A stretch of DNA of 64,000 nt from positions 1 to 64,000 of IMG/VR virus record IMGVR_UViG_3300025276_000030, one strand, 5' to 3'. The DNA is from a virus. Made by a program: the position numbers and the translations under genes. The notes under the pieces are model-generated. The model saw only the letters and a list, made by a program, of their open reading frames with translations. It had not been told where the DNA came from and made no database searches. Below are positions 27,301 through 35,226 of the stretch, one piece after another. Within the stretch, counting starts at the first letter, position 1, and the number at the start of each line of letters is the position of its first letter.

Positions 27301-30300
27301 CTATTCCTACATTACCTCCACTTCTTAAGAAAATACCTTTTGTAGATGTTCCTGCAAGTATATTAGTATTTGAATCAGTTACTAAATGTAGATGCTGTTC
27401 TGCATTAGATACTCCTATTTGATTAACTGCTGGTGATGCAGAATGAGATTGTCCGTATTGACTTACTCTAATAGTATTATTAGAAGTATGTAATGAGTAA
27501 AAAGCATGCTGTACTCCTGATGCTGATGCTGCTTGTGTTAATGCTATATTTTGTCCGTAGTAAGTGGTTGCTTTTGCATCTCCATTTACATGAAATTTAT
27601 GACTAGGGCTAGTTGTACCTATCCCGACTTTTCCACCATACGGCTGTAATTGAAGCTCACCATCATTGGAGCCTTTATATGTTTGCCATTGAAATTCTCC
27701 AGTACCTTGTCTTCTAATATACGACATGTCCGTATTAGAAAGACCCATCGAGAGTAAATTTGTTGTGGAGTAAAGAGCTAATTTTGTAACGCCTCCTGTA
27801 GTGAAGGGTGTATGTGTTCCAATTCCAACGCTACCAGCACCGTTAATACGCATTCTTTCAACATAAGTGCCACCACCACTTGGCGCTACATTAAATGCAA
27901 ATCCATTATTAAATCCTTTTATTTCTCCACCGCTAGTAGCTATATTATCTCCTGAAACTCTTAGTAGTCCATCTCCACTAGTAGCATGTACGTGGAGTTT
28001 TTGGGAAGGAGCAGTTGTTCCTATACCAACGTTGTTGCCTACTAAAGCCATAGTGTGTGATGTACCAGACCAGAAGTTTATATCTGCACTATTGTACATA
28101 TTAAAAGATAAAGCTCCTTGACCAGCGCTTGATCTATTGGAACTATTTCTCCATATTTCACCGTGAGCAGCATCATTATTTAACCACTTTTTACTTACAT
28201 AAGCATCTGCCCCACTATTTGAGTTTTTAACCACAACACTAAAAAGGCCTGAGTTTACAGTACCTAATATGTCTAGTTTAGATGTAGGATTACTACTTCC
28301 AATACCTACATTACCATTTTCATTTATTGCAAGTTTAACATTTGCTGTTGCAGAAGTGCCTTCAGCTATAAAAAGTCTTGTAGAATCAGCAGAGAAAAAC
28401 CATTTAGTATCTGATCCACCACCTCTTGTTAATTGCAGTAATTCCTGTGCTCCAGAAACTGTTAACTTAGAACTGGGATTATTTAACCCTATACCGACGT
28501 TTGCGTTATTACCATCTATAGTCATAGCGTCTGTGTAATAAGCAGAGCTTTCACCAGAACTAGCTGTAGTCTTAACTTGAAAAGCTAAATTACCATGATT
28601 AGTAGGATCAGAAGGTTTAGTTGTAAGAACCATTTTAGCTGCTAGAACATTACCTGTGCTTGAAACTCTTACAAGAGCTATTTTAGCATCTTGATTAGTT
28701 GTATTTCCTGTCCCACCGTTTACAGCTAATTTATCTATAGGACTTGTTGTTCCGATTCCAACGTTGCCGCTATTAATATAGTTATTTCCACTACCTCTTA
28801 ACAATACGCTTGTGGCTGCTGAATTATTAGCTAATAGTAAAGCACCATCTCCGCTTCCAGTTTCAATAACACTTGCGATAACGCCAGAAGTAGCATTTCT
28901 CAATACAACTATTCCATCATCTGCTCCAGTAGATTTTACAACTAATTTTTTAGCAGGACTAATTGTTCCAATACCAACGTTACCTGCAGCGTTAATATCA
29001 AATCTATGTGCACCTGCCGTAGCATCATATACATAAAATTGACCGTTAGGGGTTGTACTACTACCACCGGTTCCTATTCTAAATTCTCTTGCAGCTTTTA
29101 CTTGAACTTCAGCATAACTAGTAGCAACAGAAGTTTCAACCATTATACCTCTAACATCACCTGTAGTACGTTTTAAATGTAGTTGTTTAGTAGGACTAGT
29201 TGTTCCAATACCAACGTTTCCAGCACCACCTCCTGCACTATTTCCTATTGTTAAATAAGTTGTTGATCCTTCTCTAATTTGAAATTGGTAATTATTTGCT
29301 GAATTAGTTCCAACTAAATTCCATTGATATGTTGTTCCTAAAGCACTCGAATTAGGATTGAGTGTTAAAAACGCAGCAGTATTTCCTGATCTTTGTATTT
29401 TAGTATCTCCTTCTACAGTAAGCTTTGTTCCTGGACTAGTCGTACCAATACCAACGTTGCCCGAAGTCTTGAGTACAACTAATTTAGAGGTTGTTAAATT
29501 ATCATTAACATCATCTAAAGCAAAGTATGTTTGACTAGCTGGAATACCAAAAACCCATTTAGAAGATCCGGGGCTTTCTAATTTTACATTACTTAGTCCG
29601 CTAGAGCTAAGGGCTGATATGTGCAATCTTGCATCTATATTTGTTTCCCCGATACCGACTTGCCCTGTAGAGTTAATACGCATTCGTTCAACTCTAGTGT
29701 TAGACCCATTAAGGCTGTTTGTGAATATAAATTCAGAAGTAGCAGTGTTTACGTTTCCAGCGTTTGCAGCAAAAGTCATATTTGCGTTTCCACTAGTTGG
29801 GCCAGAGATTTGACTTCTTGTACTTCCTGCTCCTACAGAGATTCCACCGTTTACTTGTAATTTAGTATCGTCCCAAGTAAAGTTTGCAGATCCTTCTAAG
29901 GAGTCTGATCCATTAAAGAATGCTATTCTTGTATCAGCTGCTGAATTAATTGATGAAACTGTTCCTCCACTTCCTCCTGAGAATTCTATTATATTACCAG
30001 AAGAATCTACTCCTAATGATTTTGCTAATGAACCTGATACTGTTCCTGAACCATATTGACCAATTTTAATCGATCCATCTACCTTAACAACCATTGCTGC
30101 GGTTGAACCTGCTGTAAGTGTAATTGAAGCAGATGCAGCATTATTAGCTCCTTGTAATTCTATTTTTGACTCATACCCAGAAGATCCTGCTCCTGCATTA
30201 AAAACTAAATTACCAATTGCTGCTGTATTTGCTGTTGTTATAGTGTAAGGATAACCAGCATCGTATTGGATGTAAGCATTCGTTCCTAGTTTGTAACTAC

Positions 30301-33046
30301 CGGCTACTTCTAAGTTTTTACCGGGGCTGGTCGTTCCAATACCAACGTTTCCATTTGTAAAGTAATGTACTCCTGAACCTGTTACTCTTAGTGAACCTGA
30401 GAATGAATGAATATCGTCTGATGAATCACCAAATTTTGTTGACCCACTTTCGTATACTATGGAAGAGGAAACTAATTCTGTCTTAAATTCCTGTGCTGTT
30501 AGTGTACCTGCTACTACTACATCTCCTGTAAAAGTTGCGTTTTGAGATGAATCAATGGTTAAAGCAGTAGCATTGCCGTTTTGAAAAATTATTCCTTTTC
30601 CACTACCATTGTTTTTAATGTATAAATCTCCATTTGTTGTTGCTGTTTTTTCTATAAAAGCATTATCTCCAACTACTCCTATTTGTAATTCCCAAGCATT
30701 AGAAGCTCCACCATAAATTGAATATTTGTTATCAGGTAAAAATACATTTCCTCCAAAAGATGCTCCTGCGGTAGAACTTATATTTCCTGATAGATACAAT
30801 TGTCTAAAAGCAAGTGTAGGGCTAAAACCTAAGTCAGTACTATTATGTGAGTTAGGGTATATATTTCTATTTACATCTACATTAAATACGTGAGTTCCAC
30901 CAGCGAAAAACTTTAAATTATTTCCTGATGCTTTTAATGCTTCTGGCAATGTAATGCTTCCTGCAAATGTTGCGTTTTTTGAGTCTAGCGTTAAGGTTGT
31001 CTGTGCATTTGAGTAGAATACTTGTTTTATGCTACTTGATGCATAGTAAACCATATCCTCACTAGCATCTAATTCTAAATATCCTTTTTCGGAATTATCA
31101 CTCCAAAAAGTAACTTTAGCAACACCTGCGTTTGTCTTTTTTAATCTTAATTCTGCTGCTGAACTTTCACCAATTACTATTTTAGTAGAAGCGTTTATAT
31201 CATCATTTGCAGTAAGTTCTCCTGCAAAAGTTACATGACCTGAATTATTTAATGTAATTGCAAGTGTTTTAGCACCATCATATTCAGTAGTTCCAATTTT
31301 ACCATAAGGCACAGTCCCCGTTCTTCCACCTTCAAAATAAATACCTCTATCATTTGAAGTTCCTAATCTAATAGTACCACCACTACCGTCTGCATCAGAC
31401 GAACCTTCAAACCTTGCAACTTCTGAAACAGCTCCAGATGAACCTGAGTTTTTAACATGTAATCTTGTAGCAGTAGTATCAAAAGCATAGGGATTAGTTG
31501 TTCCGAAACCAAAGTTTCCGCTTCCATTAAAGTATGTGTTTCCACTTACTGAAATGTTTGCAATGGCAGTACCACCAGCGTTTCTAAATCCGTAATTTTG
31601 GTCATTAAACACTCTAACATAATTCCCACCATAAAAAGCACTGTTACCGCTTTCATTTATATGAAAAAGTCCTCCAGCAATATGTAATTTAGTTGACGGA
31701 GTAGTCGTCCCAATACCAACATTACCGTTTGCATCAGCATGTAGTGCTACTCTACTACCACCATTGTATATATGAGTTAGTAATTGTACAGAGTTATCAG
31801 CTTGTGATGAAACTACAGTTCCAGCTGTGTTAGATATACGGATACCAGCAACACCACTTAAAACTGTTGATGCATTGTTTCCTGCTGCGCCAGTTTCAAA
31901 AAGTCCTGTATCAGCTCTAGAATACCCTATATATTGCCTAGTATTTTTTGCAACTTGATAAGTACCTATTTTTATACTATCATCTAAGCTTCCATTACCA
32001 CCTAGTACTAATTTGTAAGTTGGAGCGGTATTACCAATACCAACGTTGCCTGAGGTTGCTAAAACAACCCTAAAGTTAGATACATCATTATCATAAATGT
32101 AAAAAGCACCTGGTACACTTGATCCTGTACCACCGACTGCTAATTCATATTGTCTAGTACCTGTATTGCCTATAGCAAAAACAGTTTGCGAAGAATTACT
32201 ACTAGATAATTTTATACCTGGTGTTGATCCGTTTTGAACCGCAGCTCCAAATACATCTAACGGTGCAACAGGTACAGATGATCCAATACCAACGTTGCCG
32301 CCTATCGCTACAGTTAATCTTTCAGCGCCACCTTGTACAACACTGTATCTAGATGCGTTAAAATAACTATTACCAGACACAAGGCCTGTATAAAAGTTTT
32401 TATTTGTTTCGCTACTTGTTGATGCAAATATATCTGTTGTTCCAAAAGTTGTTCCAATAAAAGCATTTACATTATATTGTAATGAATTTGTTGTAGAAAA
32501 ACCACCATCAAAAGTAGCAGATATTACTTTATTAGTAACAGCTCCTAAAGTTCCGCTACCACCAATCTCTAGCTTAGTTCTAGGGTTATTCGTTCCGATA
32601 CCTACGTTACCGCCTGATTTTAAAAGTACCGATTCTGTTCCGTTAGGTCTAAAGGATATATTACCGGTTGTAGTTCCTACTATATAGTTATTTTTATTAC
32701 CGGTAGTAGTTTTTAAATTTACTGTTGCTTGTGTAGGACCTTCAAAGGTAGCTGTATTACCTGCTGATCCTGACTGTTGTAAATCTCCGTATACCCTTAC
32801 TCCGTTAGGCCAATTCCAAGTTGGTGAACCTATAGAAATATATTGATTTTGTACGCTCCCATCTATAACTAACCCGTCACCATTATGGGTTAATCTGGCA
32901 AACTTGTTGCCATCTGATTTTAGAATTAGTGAGCTGTTAGACCCGGAGATTGTTAGGTCGTCATAAAACGAACCAGTTGTAGTAACGGTAAGTGAATTTA
33001 AGGTAGCTTCCGATCCGCTAACTATTAGTTTTTTCCAGTTTGGCAT
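24392..33046 (-). CDS. Giant repetitive tail fibre protein (2884 residues)
   Basis: This 2884-residue protein, the largest in the window, carries about 20 VGIGTxxPxxKL-type repeats spaced irregularly along its length. Each probably marks one beta-structured unit. Two copies of the 39-residue TAQEF module lie at 30389-30505 and 26831-26947. The N-terminus MPNWKKLIVSGSEATLNSLT matches that of the 334-residue fibre and may attach to a common base. There is no S74 domain. The C-terminal domain (VIATVSTGSYTGAFFDYTCV to NWNIKTLVRSL) is a different cap. The leader is 65 bases long after the TATTTATA motif at 33112. Confidence 0.85.
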   Translation of the reverse strand: MPNWKKLIVSGSEATLNSLTVTTTGSFYDDLTISGSNSSLILKSDGNKFARLTHNGDGLVIDGSVQNQYISIGSPTWNWPNGVRVYGDLQQSGSAGNTATFEGPTQATVNLKTTTGNKNNYIVGTTTGNISFRPNGTESVLLKSGGNVGIGTNNPRTKLEIGGSGTLGAVTNKVISATFDGGFSTTNSLQYNVNAFIGTTFGTTDIFASTSSETNKNFYTGLVSGNSYFNASRYSVVQGGAERLTVAIGGNVGIGSSVPVAPLDVFGAAVQNGSTPGIKLSSSNSSQTVFAIGNTGTRQYELAVGGTGSSVPGAFYIYDNDVSNFRVVLATSGNVGIGNTAPTYKLVLGGNGSLDDSIKIGTYQVAKNTRQYIGYSRADTGLFETGAAGNNASTVLSGVAGIRISNTAGTVVSSQADNSVQLLTHIYNGGSRVALHADANGNVGIGTTTPSTKLHIAGGLFHINESGNSAFYGGNYVRVFNDQNYGFRNAGGTAIANISVSGNTYFNGSGNFGFGTTNPYAFDTTATRLHVKNSGSSGAVSEVARFEGSSDADGSGGTIRLGTSNDRGIYFEGGRTGTVPYGKIGTTEYDGAKTLAITLNNSGHVTFAGELTANDDINASTKIVIGESSAAELRLKKTNAGVAKVTFWSDNSEKGYLELDASEDMVYYASSSIKQVFYSNAQTTLTLDSKNATFAGSITLPEALKASGNNLKFFAGGTHVFNVDVNRNIYPNSHNSTDLGFSPTLAFRQLYLSGNISSTAGASFGGNVFLPDNKYSIYGGASNAWELQIGVVGDNAFIEKTATTNGDLYIKNNGSGKGIIFQNGNATALTIDSSQNATFTGDVVVAGTLTAQEFKTELVSSSIVYESGSTKFGDSSDDIHSFSGSLRVTGSGVHYFTNGNVGIGTTSPGKNLEVAGSYKLGTNAYIQYDAGYPYTITTANTAAIGNLVFNAGAGSSGYESKIELQGANNAASASITLTAGSTAAMVVKVDGSIKIGQYGSGTVSGSLAKSLGVDSSGNIIEFSGGSGGTVSSINSAADTRIAFFNGSDSLEGSANFTWDDTKLQVNGGISVGAGSTRSQISGPTSGNANMTFAANAGNVNTATSEFIFTNSLNGSNTRVERMRINSTGQVGIGETNIDARLHISALSSSGLSNVKLESPGSSKWVFGIPASQTYFALDDVNDNLTTSKLVVLKTSGNVGIGTTSPGTKLTVEGDTKIQRSGNTAAFLTLNPNSSALGTTYQWNLVGTNSANNYQFQIREGSTTYLTIGNSAGGGAGNVGIGTTSPTKQLHLKRTTGDVRGIMVETSVATSYAEVQVKAAREFRIGTGGSSTTPNGQFYVYDATAGAHRFDINAAGNVGIGTISPAKKLVVKSTGADDGIVVLRNATSGVIASVIETGSGDGALLLANNSAATSVLLRGSGNNYINSGNVGIGTTSPIDKLAVNGGTGNTTNQDAKIALVRVSSTGNVLAAKMVLTTKPSDPTNHGNLAFQVKTTASSGESSAYYTDAMTIDGNNANVGIGLNNPSSKLTVSGAQELLQLTRGGGSDTKWFFSADSTRLFIAEGTSATANVKLAINENGNVGIGSSNPTSKLDILGTVNSGLFSVVVKNSNSGADAYVSKKWLNNDAAHGEIWRNSSNRSSAGQGALSFNMYNSADINFWSGTSHTMALVGNNVGIGTTAPSQKLHVHATSGDGLLRVSGDNIATSGGEIKGFNNGFAFNVAPSGGGTYVERMRINGAGSVGIGTHTPFTTGGVTKLALYSTTNLLSMGLSNTDMSYIRRQGTGEFQWQTYKGSNDGELQLQPYGGKVGIGTTSPSHKFHVNGDAKATTYYGQNIALTQAASASGVQHAFYSLHTSNNTIRVSQYGQSHSASPAVNQIGVSNAEQHLHLVTDSNTNILAGTSTKGIFLRSGGNVGIGTRSPDYKFDVAGDIQNNGVFRKGGNVIIKSTGSETRIGPGGSGIVTFHNSATMTAGDETVRIDASGNLMLNNTSAGARLDIREDSGYAIRAENASGHYFRVNSGGDTEIAGDLTVAGILTAQEFHTELVSASIVYESGSTKFGNTSDDIHDFTGSLKVLGSVNSTSAGISNFERLHINSLQSWSAQDLGSASSGSVAFRINGRSGATNDFIISTAQGTANYTMQVVGNATTSGQLHINPFGGNVGIGTNSAGEILSVAGNAEIYSGTSSGYLNVGRNAQERITLQVDDNTNTINATNDSDGNGAHNFVLDRNFAGTGANNFLINKAGSTQMLIDTNGNVGIGATPRTIGTYRVLDISGTAGGYIGLSSGSTQQGELYSHSGGVDLVTLGAKYTRFYNNGGEKMRIHSSGNVGIGNTLDINKLDVSGNINLHGGNGGNLTFNNGDANITVSYNNANSVVGRDLSFKTYKAGVGNTEKMRITRDGDIGFGTTVVTNPGLWYDGTNKYLAISHWATPPTPAALLHISDNANNVDVPQIRIEGRENPGDTKLDISVRDPQVRFNLVEGSTDANNGYGLMTFKTNAIPNAAVNRGGFNFEVGATGGGVVQALTITNQSNVGIGTPTPQKKLHIEGPGGASASQVLVTGASDTIGSTAGILLRAESGEGDSALRAKGGIFFERTAANGLGKLHFANNGSNNNDSATLANSRMTILNNGNVGIGTTSPTNKLTVDDTIGIKRSGVAAITTLQQTGTGLILNAPSGYHPLVIKYNGSEKARFNNSGALHVVGDISGSGQLFVNTGTDTGDILQVKGNNNVFAARLDGSTTGGQSYGLRVRAGTNSVDAGLLIENTSGTDLFKVTGEGHVQIVSANISYHQNTDVDSSAAEVIATVSTGSYTGAFFDYTCVSGSNARIGTVMAVNVAGSVEFTDNSSDSIGVTSGVVLTVDISGGNMRLKAATTTNNWNIKTLVRSL
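26831..26947 (-). repeat. 39-residue fibre module, copy 2
   Basis: Encodes ILTAQEFHTEL, then YESGSTKFGN and FTGSL, in the C-terminal half of the 2884-residue fibre. Confidence 0.75.
30389..30505 (-). repeat. 39-residue fibre module, copy 3
   Basis: Encodes TLTAQEFKTEL, then YESGSTKFGD and FSGSL, near residues 848-886 of the same giant fibre as copy 2. Two copies in one protein suggest internal duplication. Confidence 0.75.
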
Positions 33047-33111
33047 ATTTTCTTAATTATGGTTGGCTACAGGATTGCCTGTCCACTTCCCTTTCGGGCC
33101 AATAATATACG

Positions 33112-33119
33112 TATAAATA
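33112..33119 (-). promoter_or_regulatory. Late-promoter-like octamer TATTTATA
   Basis: The coding strand reads GCTATTTATAC, 5 bases after the terminator hairpin at 33125-33141 and 65 bases before the giant fibre ATG. The arrangement is the same as at 2597. Confidence 0.65.
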
Positions 33120-33124
33120 GCAAA

Positions 33125-33141
33125 GGAGCCCGTAAGGCTCC
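33125..33141 (-). terminator. Hairpin terminator after the 56-residue gene
   Basis: Perfect GGAGCC / GGCTCC arms with a 5-base loop, 4 bases after the TAA of the small gene at 33146. The coding strand then reads TTTGCTATTTATA, which serves as a short T-rich tail and the next promoter-like motif. Confidence 0.75.
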
Positions 33142-33145
33142 ATTG

Positions 33146-33316
33146 TTATCTGTTTAATGTTTTGAGGTGAGTTGTCAGCAGGGTCCAGACTTTATAAAAG
33201 TGCTCGAATTCATGACCAGAATAGTTTGATGATCTAAGATGTGTTAATACAAATTCAAGATCTTCTTTAGAAAGACCTTCTACTGCTTTCAATTTTTGCT
33301 TTGTTAAAATACCCAT
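33146..33316 (-). CDS. Small helical protein between fibre genes
   Basis: This 56-residue frame starts at ATG 33314-33316, 21 bases after the 334-residue fibre gene, and ends 4 bases before a strong terminator. It reads MGILTKQKLKAVEGLSKEDL, then helical sequence with HLRSSNYSGHEFEHFYKVW. It is probably the last gene of its unit. No family is recognised. Its position between frame-tight neighbours and a terminator supports it as real. Confidence 0.6.
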   Translation of the reverse strand: MGILTKQKLKAVEGLSKEDLEFVLTHLRSSNYSGHEFEHFYKVWTLLTTHLKTLNR

Positions 33317-33337
33317 ATATAACTAATTTACTAATTT

Positions 33338-34342
33338 TTAAGAATAAATCCAAATTTCTCCTGAACCATCTACCTTAATGTTTCCATTTTTTTGATATTT
33401 AGCAGCATCTGCTTGACTATTAGCTACATCTACTACTACTGGTGAAAATGCTTCTGGTGTTACTGATGTTGCATCTTTCTTAACTCCGTCTGCTAATGAC
33501 CATCTAGAACTATTACCATCGTAATAGAATGCTGATCCTGAATCTGCTGTTCCTGCTTCTACGATAATACCACCTTCTCCTGTTGGTGCAGTTGAACCTG
33601 AACCTGCATTTAGGAATATAAATTTATCTTCTACTTCTAAGTTTGAAGTATTTAATGTTGTTGTTGTTCCATTAACTGTTAAATCTCCTGTTACTACTAA
33701 GTTGGAAGAGAATGTTCTGTTACCTGTAATCGTATCTGGTAATGTTAATGTATAAGAAGGACCTCCACCTAATGCTTGAGCTGTAGTTCCTGTTACTCCA
33801 ATTTCACCTGAAGTACCACTAATAGAAATTGTAGTATTACCTTGAACGGCTGTTCCTGCACCTGATCCGTAATCAACTGCTAATGCTGTACCAGCTCCAC
33901 CACTTAAACCTGTACCGGCTACTGATGTTGCTATTTGTGTTGCGGTTATACCAGCGTTATCAACTCCTATCGAAATATTATTGTTGGTTACTGTTGCTGT
34001 TAATGAAGTACCACCTACTACTGTTAAAGTGTCAGTTAGTAAACTTACATTATCTGTACCACTATTACCAGCAATTGCTAATACAGTAGGTAATCCTGTT
34101 AGGTTTGCACCGTCTCCTTGAAAAGAACCACTAAAGGAACCAGACATTATAGAAGCTGCTCCTGTGGATGTAATTATTGATGTTCCTAATGCTAAGGTGC
34201 TACTTGTAAATGTAATGCCAGAGTTTTCTAATACTCCTCCAGTACCTGCTACAATTATATTATTATCAGTTAGTACAGAAGATGTAACGGCACCTAAATG
34301 TGCGTTCGATCCACTAACTATTATCTTTTTCCAGTTTGCCAT
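33338..34342 (-). CDS. Tail fibre protein, 334 residues
   Basis: This 334-residue beta-rich protein is full of Gly, Ser, Thr and Asn. It starts MANWKKIIVSGSNAHLGAVT, nearly the same as the 2884-residue fibre, suggesting a common attachment site. Residues about 215-260 contain SNLVVTGDLTVNGTTTTLNT then EVEDKFIFLNAG, a segment widespread in phage fibres and structural proteins of marine myoviruses. The C-terminus ends KYQKNGNIKVDGSGEIWIYS. A TATTTATA motif lies 23 bases upstream. It is probably a short fibre or the proximal part of a longer one. Confidence 0.7.
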   Translation of the reverse strand: MANWKKIIVSGSNAHLGAVTSSVLTDNNIIVAGTGGVLENSGITFTSSTLALGTSIITSTGAASIMSGSFSGSFQGDGANLTGLPTVLAIAGNSGTDNVSLLTDTLTVVGGTSLTATVTNNNISIGVDNAGITATQIATSVAGTGLSGGAGTALAVDYGSGAGTAVQGNTTISISGTSGEIGVTGTTAQALGGGPSYTLTLPDTITGNRTFSSNLVVTGDLTVNGTTTTLNTSNLEVEDKFIFLNAGSGSTAPTGEGGIIVEAGTADSGSAFYYDGNSSRWSLADGVKKDATSVTPEAFSPVVVDVANSQADAAKYQKNGNIKVDGSGEIWIYS

Positions 34343-34365
34343 GTTACAAAGTATGTTTTATATGT

Positions 34366-34373
34366 TATAAATA
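34366..34373 (-). promoter_or_regulatory. Late-promoter-like octamer TATTTATA
   Basis: Exact copy (GATATTTATAAC), 23 bases upstream of the 334-residue fibre gene, in the 35-base gap after the 282-residue gene. Confidence 0.6.
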
Positions 34374-34377
34374 TCGT

Positions 34378-35226
34378 CTAATTTTTAAATCCAAGGAAGT
34401 AGTCATCCGAAGCACTATAAAAGAGTCCCCCACTAGCTGCGGTTGGTGTAACAGATTGGGATATAAATGTAGCTGTTCCCTGTTCATTAAATTCAAATTT
34501 TAAATCACCTCCAGAGGATACTGTAATCTTATCTGATGAACCGTTTAATCCAAAGTCAAACGAACCTGATACTTTTAGGTCATTTGTTGTTGAATAATAC
34601 GAACCTGTTTGTTCAAATAAACCTATATTAGGATCATTTAGTAATGTTTTACCGATATACTGGTATACTGTGATGTATACTTTTTGATTAGCAGATGGTT
34701 TATTCTGATCAAACTGTACAACTCCTGTCTTATAGTCAAACTGGTAATCGTTAATTGAAACTTTATCACTACCTGAAAGACTTCCGCTGTTAATAGATGT
34801 AGACTTATATACCACTACATTATATCCCGGTGTAACATCTTCTGTACCTGCATTTGTTAATGAAGGAGAAGAATACTTGCTTGATACAAAGTTAACTTGC
34901 TGATTAGCGTTAATAATTTGAGGTGTTACTCCAGAGTCGCTTCCTATTGGGTTCAAAAAGAACCATACATCTGAGTCTAGGTTTGATTTAGTAAGTTTCT
35001 GTCTAAACCAATACTTAATAACCCCGTTTTGTGTTTCCCCGTCTTGGCTGCTGCCACTAAAGGGTAAACTTGAAGCTGGTACTAAGTGATCTTGGGTGTA
35101 GACATCAGCGCTACTTATATCTAACGTAGAAGTAAATGCTTCCTGTTGCATAGAAAGATCCTGACTGGTAAATCTTCTACCTATCAGTAACCTTATTGCC
35201 TTTTTTGTGTTATCTATTAATCCCAT
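34378..35226 (-). CDS. Fibre-associated structural protein
   Basis: This 282-residue protein has an N-terminus (MGLIDNTKKAIRLLIGRRFT) that looks helical. The rest is beta-rich, with a GVIKYWFRQKLTKSNLDSDV segment and a C-terminal GGLFYSASDDYFLGFKN that resembles fibre tips. It is coupled by TAATG to the 895-residue fibre gene upstream. The opening MGLI is shared with that fibre. It may be a fibre connector. No family is recognised. Confidence 0.6.
   Translation of the reverse strand: MGLIDNTKKAIRLLIGRRFTSQDLSMQQEAFTSTLDISSADVYTQDHLVPASSLPFSGSSQDGETQNGVIKYWFRQKLTKSNLDSDVWFFLNPIGSDSGVTPQIINANQQVNFVSSKYSSPSLTNAGTEDVTPGYNVVVYKSTSINSGSLSGSDKVSINDYQFDYKTGVVQFDQNKPSANQKVYITVYQYIGKTLLNDPNIGLFEQTGSYYSTTNDLKVSGSFDFGLNGSSDKITVSSGGDLKFEFNEQGTATFISQSVTPTAASGGLFYSASDDYFLGFKN

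Noticed and set aside
33047-33111. Short open frame in the giant-fibre leader encoding GPKGKWTGNPVANHN
   Set aside because: It lacks an ATG and would begin inside the promoter motif. It may be a remnant, but cannot be supported as a gene.
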